DNA of 64,000 bases from Streptomyces cinerochromogenes (GTDB taxonomy: Bacteria > Actinomycetota > Actinomycetes > Streptomycetales > Streptomycetaceae), in NCBI RefSeq assembly GCF_014648635.1, contig NZ_BMRM01000004.1, positions 310,001-374,000 of the forward strand, read 5' to 3'. The notes beneath the pieces were generated by a model, which did no database searches, was not told where the DNA came from, and was given only the letters and a program-made list of their open reading frames with translations. Shown here one piece after another: positions 26,107 to 34,393 of the stretch (within the stretch, counting starts at the first letter, position 1; each line of letters begins with the position of its first letter). The position numbers were made by a program, and so were the translations under genes.

Positions 26107-27237
26107 TCAGGGAGCCGGGCCGAGTACCTCGTCGGCGCTGCGCGGCTCTGCTCGTGCCTGCTGGTTGAGCTTGTGGCGTGCGATGGAGGAGTGACGGTAG
26201 ACCTCTTTGCGGGCCCGCATGATGTTGCCGAGGGGGGCGTGCTCGGCGGTGACCCTCCAGGGGGTGAAGGACAGTGAGTCCATCGTCGCCAGGTTCTCCG
26301 GGCCGGAGATGTCCTGCTGCGGGAGCCGCAGCCTGGCCACGGTGACGGACGGCGACAGCCGCTCGGGCCACTCCACGGTGGTGTCCTCCACCGGCATGCG
26401 TTCCAGGTCGGTGCAGAGCTGGACCTGGATGTCGAAGGCGTAGGGCCGCTCCTGCAGCTCGGCCTGGAGGGCCGGCCGGAAGACCTCCCGCGCGGAGGAG
26501 GGGTCGATGACGCGCCGGACCACCGCGGCGGCACAGTCGCGGTCGGGCGTGATGCGCACCTTGGCGATGTAGTCGCCGTGCCGGACCGCGCCCATCGTCC
26601 AGTAGGTCGACAGGAGCACGTTCAGCGGAGGGGTCTTCGACAGGCGGAGGAAGGCCAGGAACTCGTCCCATGCCCAGTCGTCCTGGTCCAGCGTCGCCTT
26701 GCCGGTCACGAACTCCGTGTAGAAGCGGTGCGCGCCGCGCCGGCCCTGGGAGAAGTAGGACGGCGCGTCCAGGAACAGTTCCTGGATGAAGAGGTAGTGC
26801 TCGACCGTGTTGCAGAAGAAGACCGGCCCGTTGATGTTGGCGTAGTCGAAGGTGCCCGTGTCCGGTTCGTCTTCCAGCAGGGTCGGGCCGGGGATGTCGA
26901 ACATCTTCAGCGCCAGTCCGGTGGCGGCGCCCAGTCGAGCGTCGGCTCCGGCGTGCGGCGAGCCGTTGGAGAAGCGGATGAGTGCGTCGTGGGTCCCCGG
27001 CGTCGCGTAGATGCCCTGGGCGTACTCGGGGGGCAGCCCGTCCAGGATTTCCACCTCCCCGCGGACCAGTCCGTATCCCTTGGCGTGGGCGTCGCGCAGG
27101 GCCCGTCCCGTGCCACCGGCCCGGACGGACTCGGCGATGTACCTCTCGGTCCTCTCGATCACCGTCTGCACGTGCCGGTCGAAGTCCGGATCCTGCACCT
27201 CGACGTCAGGCGTGTAGGGGACGAACTGTGCTGCCAT
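26107..27237 (-). CDS. Catalase-like heme protein (SrpA-type, short)
   Basis: 376 residues from ATG 27237, with upstream GAGGAGAGG. It shows catalase-superfamily landmarks in reduced form: HAKGYGLVRGEVEILDGLP, ALIRFSNGSPHAGADARLGAATGLALKMFDIPGP (key residues RFSNG and GLALK) and NINGPVFFCNTVEHYLFIQEL. At 376 residues it is about 100 shorter than monofunctional catalases, like the catalase-related peroxidase/lipid-peroxide family. It is third in a minus-strand operon after a barrel-like protein and a DyP peroxidase. Expected to use peroxide with organic substrates; true catalase activity is uncertain. Confidence 0.82.
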   Translation of the reverse strand: MAAQFVPYTPDVEVQDPDFDRHVQTVIERTERYIAESVRAGGTGRALRDAHAKGYGLVRGEVEILDGLPPEYAQGIYATPGTHDALIRFSNGSPHAGADARLGAATGLALKMFDIPGPTLLEDEPDTGTFDYANINGPVFFCNTVEHYLFIQELFLDAPSYFSQGRRGAHRFYTEFVTGKATLDQDDWAWDEFLAFLRLSKTPPLNVLLSTYWTMGAVRHGDYIAKVRITPDRDCAAAVVRRVIDPSSAREVFRPALQAELQERPYAFDIQVQLCTDLERMPVEDTTVEWPERLSPSVTVARLRLPQQDISGPENLATMDSLSFTPWRVTAEHAPLGNIMRARKEVYRHSSIARHKLNQQARAEPRSADEVLGPAP

Positions 27238-27289
27238 GACTTCGACCTCTCCTCGGACAGCGAGACCGGCCTTCGGGACGGGGTTCCCC

Positions 27290-28642
27290 TCAGTCCTCCA
27301 GTTCGGCGAGCCAGCGCAGGGCACGCAGCCCCGGTACGAAGCAGTACTCGCCGCCGCGGGTGACCACGAAGCTGGGCAGGTTCCGCAGGCGGCGCCGGAC
27401 CGGCTTGCCGGGAATGGTGACGCTGCCGGTTCCGCCGTGGTGGCCGGCCACCGGGTCCTGCTCGCCGGGGTATCCGATGAAGTTGCCGTCGTTGACCCAC
27501 TCGGACTTGATGAACTCGAACTGTCGTTCGATATGTGCTCCGATGAAGACACCCACCAGGCCCCGATCGGCGCCGTCGTCCTCCAGCACGCCCTCGGGCA
27601 GCGGCGGCCCGTAGGTGGTGCCGCGGCGGATGATCCGGTGCATCCGTGCGTTGCCGATGATGGTGGCATCACGGGGGTTGTTCCGGCGGATGTGTGCGCC
27701 GGCGGGGCACCGCAGGCCGCGGTCGTCGTGCTCCCGGTACAGGAAGTTGTTGACGCGGTCCGGGTCCGCGGCGAGCTCCGGGTCGTCGTGCTCCGGCGTC
27801 AGCGTCAGCGGCGCGCCGCTCGGCCAGCGTCCGACCATTTTGGCCGCCAGGAGTGCTTCCTCCTCGGCGCTGGAACTGTTGTCGCGCAGGTACCGGCGCC
27901 ACGCCGCCACGTTCGTGTGGACCTTGCGGACGGCGACGTAGGTTCCGTTGCGTCCCAGCACGTCAGGGCTCGGCATGGGCGGCAGATTGCCGGTCTCGTC
28001 CGGATAGCCGAGGATGAACTCGCCCGCCTTGATGGGGGCCTCCTGCGGATTGGAGCCGGGCAGTCCGACACCCTCGATGTTCGGATGGCTGATGCCGTCC
28101 CGGAAGCCGAAGGTGGTGCGTCCGGTCGGAAGCTGGTGGACGTCCTGTTCCCAGATCACCTGGACGCCGGGGGTTCCCCGGTAGGCGGCCTGGGCCCGCC
28201 CCAGTTCACGGTTGAGCCGGCCCGCGTCCGAGGCGAGGGCGCTCAACGCGATGTGGACATCGCCCGACCCGAACGGTGCCTCCCAGTGGGCAGGGGCGTT
28301 CTCGCCCACGTCACCGATCAGTTCCGCCCGAGCGGCCATGCCCTCGCGGAACGCCTGCGGAAAACTGTCCAGCGACTCCTGGGGCACGCCCAGGGCCCTC
28401 AGTCCCTGATGGGTGAACGCCACGGCCACCCAGGCGTCCCGGCTCCGGTCCACGCTCGGCAGGCCGCCCGAGGTCAGGGGGAGCAGCCGCCGCAGCAGGG
28501 CACGCCCGGCGTGGCGGTCGTCGACGCGCAGGAAGATGAACTGTCCCTCGTAGGGAACGGGGCGCGGGCGCAGTGCCCCGCTCTGGACGTCCTCGATCTC
28601 GACGCGCACGCCGGCCGCGCTGCCGCTGTCTGCTGTGCTCAT
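27290..28642 (-). CDS. DyP-type heme peroxidase
   Basis: 450 residues from ATG 28642. The DyP signature GFRDG is at 179-183, with the catalytic Asp at 182. A proximal-His region CPAGAHIRRNNPRD, the heme-pocket Arg region and the C-terminal SFVVTRGGEYCFVPG strand are present. There is no Tat signal, unlike the DyPs secreted through Tat; it is cytoplasmic unless exported as cargo, and no encapsulin gene is nearby. The start codon lies inside a 35-bp tandem duplication and is overlapped by a 7-codon upstream frame. Middle gene of the barrel/DyP/catalase-like operon. Confidence 0.93.
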   Translation of the reverse strand: MSTADSGSAAGVRVEIEDVQSGALRPRPVPYEGQFIFLRVDDRHAGRALLRRLLPLTSGGLPSVDRSRDAWVAVAFTHQGLRALGVPQESLDSFPQAFREGMAARAELIGDVGENAPAHWEAPFGSGDVHIALSALASDAGRLNRELGRAQAAYRGTPGVQVIWEQDVHQLPTGRTTFGFRDGISHPNIEGVGLPGSNPQEAPIKAGEFILGYPDETGNLPPMPSPDVLGRNGTYVAVRKVHTNVAAWRRYLRDNSSSAEEEALLAAKMVGRWPSGAPLTLTPEHDDPELAADPDRVNNFLYREHDDRGLRCPAGAHIRRNNPRDATIIGNARMHRIIRRGTTYGPPLPEGVLEDDGADRGLVGVFIGAHIERQFEFIKSEWVNDGNFIGYPGEQDPVAGHHGGTGSVTIPGKPVRRRLRNLPSFVVTRGGEYCFVPGLRALRWLAELED

Positions 28643-28697
28643 GTTCGTGTGGGCCTCCGCATGTCTGCCGTGCTCGTGTTCGTGCGGGCCTCCGCAT
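28628..28697 (-). repeat. 35-bp tandem duplication covering the DyP translation start
   Basis: Units 28628-28662 and 28663-28697 differ at three positions. The downstream unit on the minus strand carries GGAGG and the ATG of the DyP gene. In the upstream unit that ATG is ACG. On the minus strand a 7-codon frame starts at 28662 and stops in a TGA that overlaps the DyP ATG. Confidence 0.9.
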
Positions 28698-28794
28698 CGG
28701 TTCGTGTCCGGCCGGTCCCGCAGAGGCCGGGGTACGTCCGCCGTCGCGGTGCACCGGCATGGGGCCGGTTCCGCGGGGCGGCTGTGTCCGGGGG

Positions 28795-29385
28795 CTAGGC
28801 CGAGGCCTCTTCCAGCAGTTTCTGGAAGGCGGGTGTGTTCACCAGCTCCGCGTTGGCCGGGTTCTCCAGAGCCGCGCGGAACTCGGGGGTGTCCAGAACC
28901 TCTTCGAACGCCTCCTCCACGCGGTGGTCCTTGTAGATCTGCTGCACGGTCAGGTCGGGGTAGGCGCTGACGAAGACATCCGCGGGCGCCTGGTGGGCGA
29001 CGAACCAGTCCTTCGCCCCGGGATCCTTGACGCCGGGGAACCCCACGCTGTGCGAGAAGACCTTCTCGAAACGCTCCCCGACCACCGTCTTGGCGAAGTC
29101 GTCGATGTACGCGTCCCACGAGCCGTCGAAGACGCTGGCGAACATGAACCGGGTGTCGTTGTCGAAGATCACGTGCCGTGCGTCATGCAGGGTGCCGATC
29201 TGGCGCACCGCCGCATGGACCCGCTCGTCATCCGCGGCGTCGGCCATGTCGGCGAGGTCCTTGCGCAACGCGTCCGCATGGCCGGGCTTGATCTCGGTGA
29301 ACACGGTGAACTCGCTGCAGACCCCGTCCGACCTGCCCGGGCGCTCGGGGTGAGCCGACTGGTTCGCTTGTGCCGTTGCAGTCAT
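28795..29385 (-). CDS. Uncharacterised protein, alpha/beta-barrel-like, partner of DyP
   Basis: 196 residues, soluble, no signal peptide. EFTVFTEIKPGHADALRKDL followed by RFMFASVFDGSWDAYIDDF looks like the ferredoxin-like alpha+beta unit of antibiotic-monooxygenase or chlorite-dismutase/DyP-type dimeric barrels. No heme ligand can be assigned. The C-terminal part is helical and acidic. It is the first gene of the minus-strand operon. Gene order with DyP and a catalase-like protein suggests a role in peroxide-driven oxidation. Family not securely recognised. Confidence 0.72.
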   Translation of the reverse strand: MTATAQANQSAHPERPGRSDGVCSEFTVFTEIKPGHADALRKDLADMADAADDERVHAAVRQIGTLHDARHVIFDNDTRFMFASVFDGSWDAYIDDFAKTVVGERFEKVFSHSVGFPGVKDPGAKDWFVAHQAPADVFVSAYPDLTVQQIYKDHRVEEAFEEVLDTPEFRAALENPANAELVNTPAFQKLLEEASA

Positions 29386-29787
29386 CGTGTGACTCCCTGC
29401 CGCGGATCGGGGTGAGGGTCACCACGCACCCGAAACCCAGGGCGCGCTCGCCCTCACCCGTCCATCCTCACCACGCACGGGCCGACCCGCATCCCGGCGC
29501 CGCTGGGGAGCGCGCCACAGGGGGAGGCAGGCCGATGCCGCCGTCCGTGTCCCGCGGAGTTCGCGAGGACAGACCGAGCCGGGCGCAGGAAGATGGGACG
29601 GGGCCGTGCGTGCCGAGCACGGCGCCGGCCTCTTCTCGGGCCGCCGTCTCCGCGCGGCTGTGAAGTCGTGGCGCAACCTTCCGCACCCGAGCCCCTCGCG
29701 CAGGGCAGGCGGCCGGGGCACTCGCCTCCCCCGCCGGACCACTGCTCAACGGGACCGCCACCCCGACCCCAGCTGGAGGAGGCAACC
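29386..29787. other. Divergent 402-base intergenic region
   Basis: It separates the minus-strand peroxidase operon from the plus-strand GAP gene and must hold both promoters. No coding region is supported. No clear palindrome longer than 8 bases per arm was seen. Confidence 0.45.
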
Positions 29788-30465
29788 ATGGGCGCAGTTC
29801 TGGGTGACGTGCTGGGTTTCGCGGCCGGTGTCGCGGTCAGCCCGCTTCCGGTCATCGCCGTCATCCTCGTCCTCGCCACGCCCCGGGGCCGTCTCAACGG
29901 AATCCTCTTCACCGTCGGCTGGATCCTCGGACTCTCGGCACTGGGTGCCGTGATGCTGGCGATCGCCTCCCCGGCGGGTGCCTCCGCGCACAAGCACCCG
30001 GCCACCTGGGTGGGGGCCCTCAAACTCGCTCTCGGCCTGGCCCTTCTCTTCTTCGGCGCCCGGCAGTGGCGGCGGCGCCCCAGGGATCCCTCGCAGGCGA
30101 AGCTGCCGAAGTGGATGGGCGCGATCGACCGCCTCACGCCGGTCAGGGTCTTCGGACTCGGAACGGCCCTGGCCGCGCTCAACGCCAAGAACGCCCCGCT
30201 GACCATCGCCGCCGGGGCCGCCATCGGTTCGGCCGGTCTTCCGGTCGGGCAGCAGATCGCAGCACTGGCGGTCTTCGTGGTGATCGCCACGCTCGGCCTG
30301 CTGGTCCCGCTCGGCGTCTTCCTCCTCGGCGGAGAACGGGCGAGGACCACGCTCGGAAACTGGAAGGACTGGGCAGCTCAGCACAACGTCGCCGTGATGG
30401 CCGTCCTGTTCTTCGTCCTCGGGCTGAAACTGCTCGGGGACGGCGTCTCCATCCTCACCTCCTGA
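29788..30465 (+). CDS. GAP family (LysE-like) membrane transporter
   Basis: 225 residues, about six membrane helices, with strong ribosome site GGAGGAGG (29775-29782). The N-terminus GFAAGVAVSPLPVIAVILVL and the Pro/Gly pattern, followed by NGILFTVGWILGLS and KLPKWMGAIDRLTPVRVFGLG, match the GAP (Sap-like, peptidoglycolipid-addressing) branch of the LysE superfamily. Mycobacterial members move glycolipids to the surface; here the substrate is unknown. Divergent from the peroxidase operon. Confidence 0.82.
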   Translation: MGAVLGDVLGFAAGVAVSPLPVIAVILVLATPRGRLNGILFTVGWILGLSALGAVMLAIASPAGASAHKHPATWVGALKLALGLALLFFGARQWRRRPRDPSQAKLPKWMGAIDRLTPVRVFGLGTALAALNAKNAPLTIAAGAAIGSAGLPVGQQIAALAVFVVIATLGLLVPLGVFLLGGERARTTLGNWKDWAAQHNVAVMAVLFFVLGLKLLGDGVSILTS

Positions 30466-30538
30466 ATCCGCACCTCCCGACGGGCCCTGCCCGGCACCGC
30501 GCCTCCACGCCGGCGCAGCGGTGGCACACGGAGCGGGT

Positions 30539-31030
30539 TCAGCACTCCTCGTCCGGGTCGTTCCGGTTCAGCTTCTCCAGGTACTCGTGGGCCAGGTCCG
30601 TGGCGCGGGTGAACCAGTCGGTGATGATCGCCAGTTCCTCCGCGGAGAAGTCGGTGAACAGGGCCGTCAGGCGCTTGTAGTGACCCGCGTACACCGCCTC
30701 GACGCGGGTGACGGCGTCCGGTACGGCGGCCACGCGGACCCGGCGGCGGTCCGTGGGGTCGGGGCGGCGGGTGACGTAGCCGGCGCGTTCCAGGCGGTTG
30801 AGGACGCCGGTCACCGCGCCCGTGGTGACGTGGGCGCGGGCCGCGAGGTCGCCCGCCGTCAGCAGGTCGTCGCCGGCCTCTAGCACGAAGCCGAAACAGG
30901 TCAGGTCGGTGACGGTCAGTCCCAGCCGCCGGGCCAGCTCCTGCTGTCCGATGAGGTGGGCGGCGATGAGGTGGTCCATCGCCGACAGCGCCTGGGCCGG
31001 GGTGGCGGGCGGGCGCGGCGTGCCGTGCAT
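30539..31030 (-). CDS. MarR family transcriptional regulator
   Basis: 163 residues. The winged helix covers about 48-110: LTAGDLAARAHVTTGAVTGVLNRLERAGYVTRRPDPTDRRRVRV, with the wing motif DPTDRRRV. Long dimerisation helices flank it. It is divergent from a small membrane protein, with two 13-bp direct repeats in the shared promoter that are likely its operators. Ligand unknown. Confidence 0.92.
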   Translation of the reverse strand: MHGTPRPPATPAQALSAMDHLIAAHLIGQQELARRLGLTVTDLTCFGFVLEAGDDLLTAGDLAARAHVTTGAVTGVLNRLERAGYVTRRPDPTDRRRVRVAAVPDAVTRVEAVYAGHYKRLTALFTDFSAEELAIITDWFTRATDLAHEYLEKLNRNDPDEEC

Positions 31031-31042
31031 CTTTCGTAATCC

Positions 31043-31087
31043 CTTAGCTCGTGAGATATTCGGCGATGTAACTTCTTAGCCCGTAAG
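31043..31087. promoter_or_regulatory. Paired 13-bp repeats between MarR and the membrane-protein gene
   Basis: CTTAGCTCGTGAG (31043-31055) and CTTAGCCCGTAAG (31075-31087) are 32 bases apart, about three helical turns, and each has CTTA/TAAG-like symmetry. They are probable MarR operators. Confidence 0.6.
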
Positions 31088-31117
31088 AGAACTGGTTTCG
31101 TCCCTGGAGGCGGCTCC

Positions 31118-31483
31118 ATGAGTCTGTACGACGAGGGTCACACGATCGCCGGCTGGACCGGCTTCGGCATCGCGGCCGTGGGCAGCGCCGTGATCGGATG
31201 GGGGGTGTGCGCGGCCTCGTTGCCGCTGGCCGCCGGCGGGCTGGCCGTCACCGCGGTGAGCGTTCTGGTCACCTGGACCCTCCATCTGGCCGGCTGGGGC
31301 AAGCCGCCCGGGGTGCGGCCGCGCGGGCAGTGGGGGATGCGGGTCCGTGATCCGCAGGCCCGGGAGGGCCACGCGGGATGCGTCAGCTGCCGGCTCGCGG
31401 GGCGGGAGCGGCGGGCCGGGGTGCCGGCCCCGGCGGCGGAGACGATTCCTGCCGAATCGATCCCTCTGTCCCCTATCGAGTGA
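31118..31483 (+). CDS. Small membrane protein with a cytoplasmic Cys pair
   Basis: 121 residues from ATG 31118, behind GGAGG. Two hydrophobic helices (about 10-35 and 38-60) are followed by a hydrophilic tail containing HAGCVSCRLAGR, a CxxC pair that could bind metal or form a disulfide. No family is recognised. It is divergent from a MarR gene and may be its target, with a possible drug- or redox-linked role. Confidence 0.72.
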   Translation: MSLYDEGHTIAGWTGFGIAAVGSAVIGWGVCAASLPLAAGGLAVTAVSVLVTWTLHLAGWGKPPGVRPRGQWGMRVRDPQAREGHAGCVSCRLAGRERRAGVPAPAAETIPAESIPLSPIE

Positions 31484-31549
31484 ACGAGCTTTTTTCGAAC
31501 GGCAGTTGGTTCTCGCCGACCCTAGCTTCCGGTGTGGAGGTGATGCTCG

Positions 31550-32557
31550 GTGAACGAGCGGAACGACACCCCGCCGGAACGGCCGACGGGGCGCGGGCAG
31601 GACGCGATCGACATCAACGACTTCGTGTTCGCGGCCACGGGGGCGCGGGTGCGGAGGCTGACGCTGCCGGACGGGGAGCACTGGTTTCCGGCGGCGGACG
31701 TGGCGGCACGGCTGGGCTACTCAAACACGCGTGACGCTCTCAAGTCGCACGTGGACCGGAGTTTGCAAAAGAGCCTCGGTGAGATTTCACAAGGCGTCGG
31801 TACAGCCGACACCTTGCGCAAACTGGCAGGTCACAGGCTTCAACGCTCGATGAAGATGGTGAACCTCAAGGGACTCATCCAGCTCGTCAACGGCTGCACC
31901 AAGCCAGAGTGCGCCCCCTTCAAGGCATGGGTGAGCGAGGTCATCGAGACCGTCCAGCGCGACGGTTCCTACAGCCTCGACCCCGCCCCCGTGCAACCCG
32001 CCCGGGACGGCACCACCGCCTACCTCATGCCCCGGGAGGTCGCCGACGCGATCGTGCGGCTGGAGGAGCGGAACATCCGGGCGGACGAGGAACTGGTGGT
32101 CGCGCAGGCCGAGCGGATCGAGCAGATGCGCCGGACGAACGAGTTGCTCGGCCGGACCGGTGACCGCCTCGGCCGCATCGACGACCGTCTGGGAAGCCTG
32201 ACCGAACGCGTCGGCGGTGTGCACGACGTGCTCGGCCGGATCGCCGACGCGCTCGATCTCATCGCCGACCGGCTGCAGCCGCCGGGCACCGCGCAGCCCT
32301 CGATGACCCCCCGGCAACTCCTCGCGACCTGGCGGGCGAAGAACCTCGTCGTCACCGACGACGTGCACGCCGTGGCGGCGTATCTCGCCCCGGCGCTGGT
32401 GCGCGGGCCGGTGCACTGCCGGATGGAGGAGGTCGCGGACCGCACGGGGCTCACGCTCGACCGGGTCCATGACTGCGTGCGCATGCTGATCAAGCGGGGC
32501 TGCGTGCGGCAGACGGGAGTCGGGGCGGGCGGCGTGCCGGTGTTCGTGCTCGCGTAG
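31550..32557 (+). CDS. BRO-N domain protein (phage antirepressor-like), chromosomal
   Basis: 335 residues from GTG 31550, with ribosome site GGAGGTGA (31535-31542). Residues about 20-135 form a BRO-N domain (HWFPAADVAARLGYSNTRDAL, MKMVNLKGLIQLVNGC, AFKAWVSEV-like APFKAWVSEVIETVQRDG). A coiled coil follows (about 185-245) built from RLGRIDDRLGSL-type heptads. The end (about 255-335) resembles a winged helix. Phage antirepressors usually carry an ANT or KilAC domain instead. No other phage genes are adjacent, so this is a domesticated DNA-binding regulator by inference. A 19-bp terminator follows. Confidence 0.85.
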   Translation: MNERNDTPPERPTGRGQDAIDINDFVFAATGARVRRLTLPDGEHWFPAADVAARLGYSNTRDALKSHVDRSLQKSLGEISQGVGTADTLRKLAGHRLQRSMKMVNLKGLIQLVNGCTKPECAPFKAWVSEVIETVQRDGSYSLDPAPVQPARDGTTAYLMPREVADAIVRLEERNIRADEELVVAQAERIEQMRRTNELLGRTGDRLGRIDDRLGSLTERVGGVHDVLGRIADALDLIADRLQPPGTAQPSMTPRQLLATWRAKNLVVTDDVHAVAAYLAPALVRGPVHCRMEEVADRTGLTLDRVHDCVRMLIKRGCVRQTGVGAGGVPVFVLA

Positions 32558-32574
32558 GCCCGGCAGGGACAGCA

Positions 32575-32619
32575 GGAAGGCCCGAAGTCGCAAAACAAGG
32601 TTGCGGCTTCGGGCCTTCC
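32575..32619 (+). terminator. 19-bp terminator hairpin after the BRO-N gene
   Basis: Arms 32575-32593 and 32601-32619 pair over 19 bases with a single G-U pair and a 7-base loop, 18 bases past the stop. Confidence 0.92.
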
Positions 32620-32680
32620 GTCACCGTACACCCGCCTCCGCCGCCCCGGCCGCTGTCAGACCCACGCTCTACCCTCACGA

Positions 32681-33559
32681 GTGATGGCTGAGGTGTGGAA
32701 GTGCTCCGGGCTGCGCTGGCCGGCCGAGGGCGGCCCGGTGCTGGAGTGGGACGGCGGGCGGCGCAGTGCGCTGCCCCGGGGGAAGCGGGTCGCCTTCGCC
32801 GTGCCGGAGGGGGGTGTGCGCGGCTGCGTGGGGGCGCGGGGGAACGCGTGTGCGGTGCGGGCGGTCGTGCCGGGCAGGAGTACGGGGGCCCGGTGCGAGG
32901 AGTGCGCGCGGCTGGACCGGGCGCATTCCGTGGCCGCCGACACGCTCGCCGACGATCCACGCCCGTACCGGGTGTATCTGGCGTGGTTCGGTCCGGGGAT
33001 GGTGAAGGTCGGGATCACCGCCCGGGAGCGCGGGCCGGCCCGGCTGCTGGAGCAGGGCGCCGTCTGTTTCAGCTGGCTCGGCACCGGTCCGCTGATGGCC
33101 GCGCGGCGCACCGAGGAGCTGCTGCGGGCCGCGCTGCGGGTGCCGGACCGGATTCCGTACGCCGAGAAGCGCGCGGTGCGGTCGGCGCTGCCCGCGACGG
33201 CGGAGGAGCGCGCCGCCGAGGTGCGGGACCTGCACGCCAGGGCCGTCGCCCTCACCGGGTGGCCGGAGTCCCTGCGGCCGGAGCCCTGCCGAGTCGTCGA
33301 CCACGTAAGGGATTTCGGGATCGGCGGCGGGCCCGCGGCGTTCGGTGAGGTGGCGGAGCTCGTTCCGGGCGGGGGTGTCGCCGGTGAGCTGCTCGCCGTC
33401 GCCGGGCCGGATCTGCATCTGGCGGTCGGCGGGCGCGGGGCCGTCGTGCTGGACACCCGGCTGATGACCGGCTGGGAGCTGGTGGCGGCGGGGCCGGCGA
33501 CCGATGGATGCACCTTTCCCGTAAGGGAGTTGAGGAGGCGGCCGGACGGTTTGTTCTGA
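32681..33559 (+). CDS. DUF2797 family protein with GIY-YIG-like core
   Basis: 292 residues from GTG 32681 (ATG 32684 is also possible). The N-terminal part has a Cys cluster (CVGARGNACAVR, RCEECARLDR) likely to bind zinc. The central YRVYLAWFGPGMVKVGITARERG matches the beta-strand pair of GIY-YIG nucleases as conserved in DUF2797, followed by RLLEQGAVCFSWLGTGPL and AARRTEELLRAAL. The catalytic Arg and Glu of active nucleases may be present (ERG, TEELLR), but activity is unproven. It follows a strong terminator and has no coupled neighbour. Confidence 0.82.
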   Translation: MMAEVWKCSGLRWPAEGGPVLEWDGGRRSALPRGKRVAFAVPEGGVRGCVGARGNACAVRAVVPGRSTGARCEECARLDRAHSVAADTLADDPRPYRVYLAWFGPGMVKVGITARERGPARLLEQGAVCFSWLGTGPLMAARRTEELLRAALRVPDRIPYAEKRAVRSALPATAEERAAEVRDLHARAVALTGWPESLRPEPCRVVDHVRDFGIGGGPAAFGEVAELVPGGGVAGELLAVAGPDLHLAVGGRGAVVLDTRLMTGWELVAAGPATDGCTFPVRELRRRPDGLF

Positions 33560-33640
33560 CGGGGTGCCGCCTGGGAGGCGCCTGTGTGTTTCTCAGGGAA
33601 ATCACAGACTGTGGAAAGCGTCTTCTCAGAGGACGCCGAC

Positions 33641-34393
33641 ATGGTGTCCACCATGACCACGACCTCGCCCCAGGGGCGCACCGAACTGCTGAGGCCGGAC
33701 GGGAGCCCCGTCCGAGTGCTTGTGGTGGACGACGAGCTGTCGATCACCGAACTGCTGAGCATGGCCCTTCGCTACGAGGGCTGGCAGATCAGGAGCGCGG
33801 GGGACGGGCAGGGAGCCGTCCAGGCGGCCCGTGAGTTCCGGCCGGACGCCGTCGTGCTCGACATGATGCTGCCGGACATGGACGGGCTGACCGTCCTCGG
33901 CCGGCTGCGGCGCGAACTGCCGGACGTGCCGGTCCTGTTCCTCACCGCCAAGGACGCGGTGGAGGACCGTATCGCCGGGCTCACCGCCGGTGGAGACGAC
34001 TACGTCACCAAGCCGTTCAGCCTGGAGGAGGTCGTGGCGCGGCTGCGCGGGCTGATCCGCAGGTCCGGGGCGGCCGACCGGCGGTCCGACTCCGTGCTGG
34101 TCGTCGGCGACCTGACCCTGGACGAGGACAGCCACGAGGTGTCCCGGGCCGGGGAGTCCATCCACCTCACCGCCACCGAGTTCGAGCTGCTGCGCTTCCT
34201 CATGCGCAACCCCCGGCGGGTGCTGAGCAAGGCGCAGATCCTGGACCGCGTGTGGTCGTACGACTTCGGCGGGCAGGCCAACGTCGTGGAGCTGTACATC
34301 TCCTACCTGCGGCGGAAGATCGACGCCGGGCGGGAGCCGATGATCCACACCCGCCGTGGGGCCGGTTACCTGATCAAGCCCGCCGTGTCATGA
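33641..34393 (+). CDS. OmpR/PhoB-type response regulator
   Basis: 250 residues from ATG 33641 behind AGAGGA (33628-33633); ATG 33653 is an alternative. Receiver domain (about 22-135): acidic pair in LVVDDE, phospho-acceptor Asp74 in VVLDMMLPDMDG, Thr in FLTAKD and Lys in YVTKPFS. The C-terminal winged helix (about 155-248) has LTATEFELLRFLMRNPRRVLS and RRGAGYLI. Its stop overlaps the sensor-kinase start (ATGA). It controls, or is co-regulated with, the downstream glycosyltransferases. Confidence 0.95.
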   Translation: MVSTMTTTSPQGRTELLRPDGSPVRVLVVDDELSITELLSMALRYEGWQIRSAGDGQGAVQAAREFRPDAVVLDMMLPDMDGLTVLGRLRRELPDVPVLFLTAKDAVEDRIAGLTAGGDDYVTKPFSLEEVVARLRGLIRRSGAADRRSDSVLVVGDLTLDEDSHEVSRAGESIHLTATEFELLRFLMRNPRRVLSKAQILDRVWSYDFGGQANVVELYISYLRRKIDAGREPMIHTRRGAGYLIKPAVS

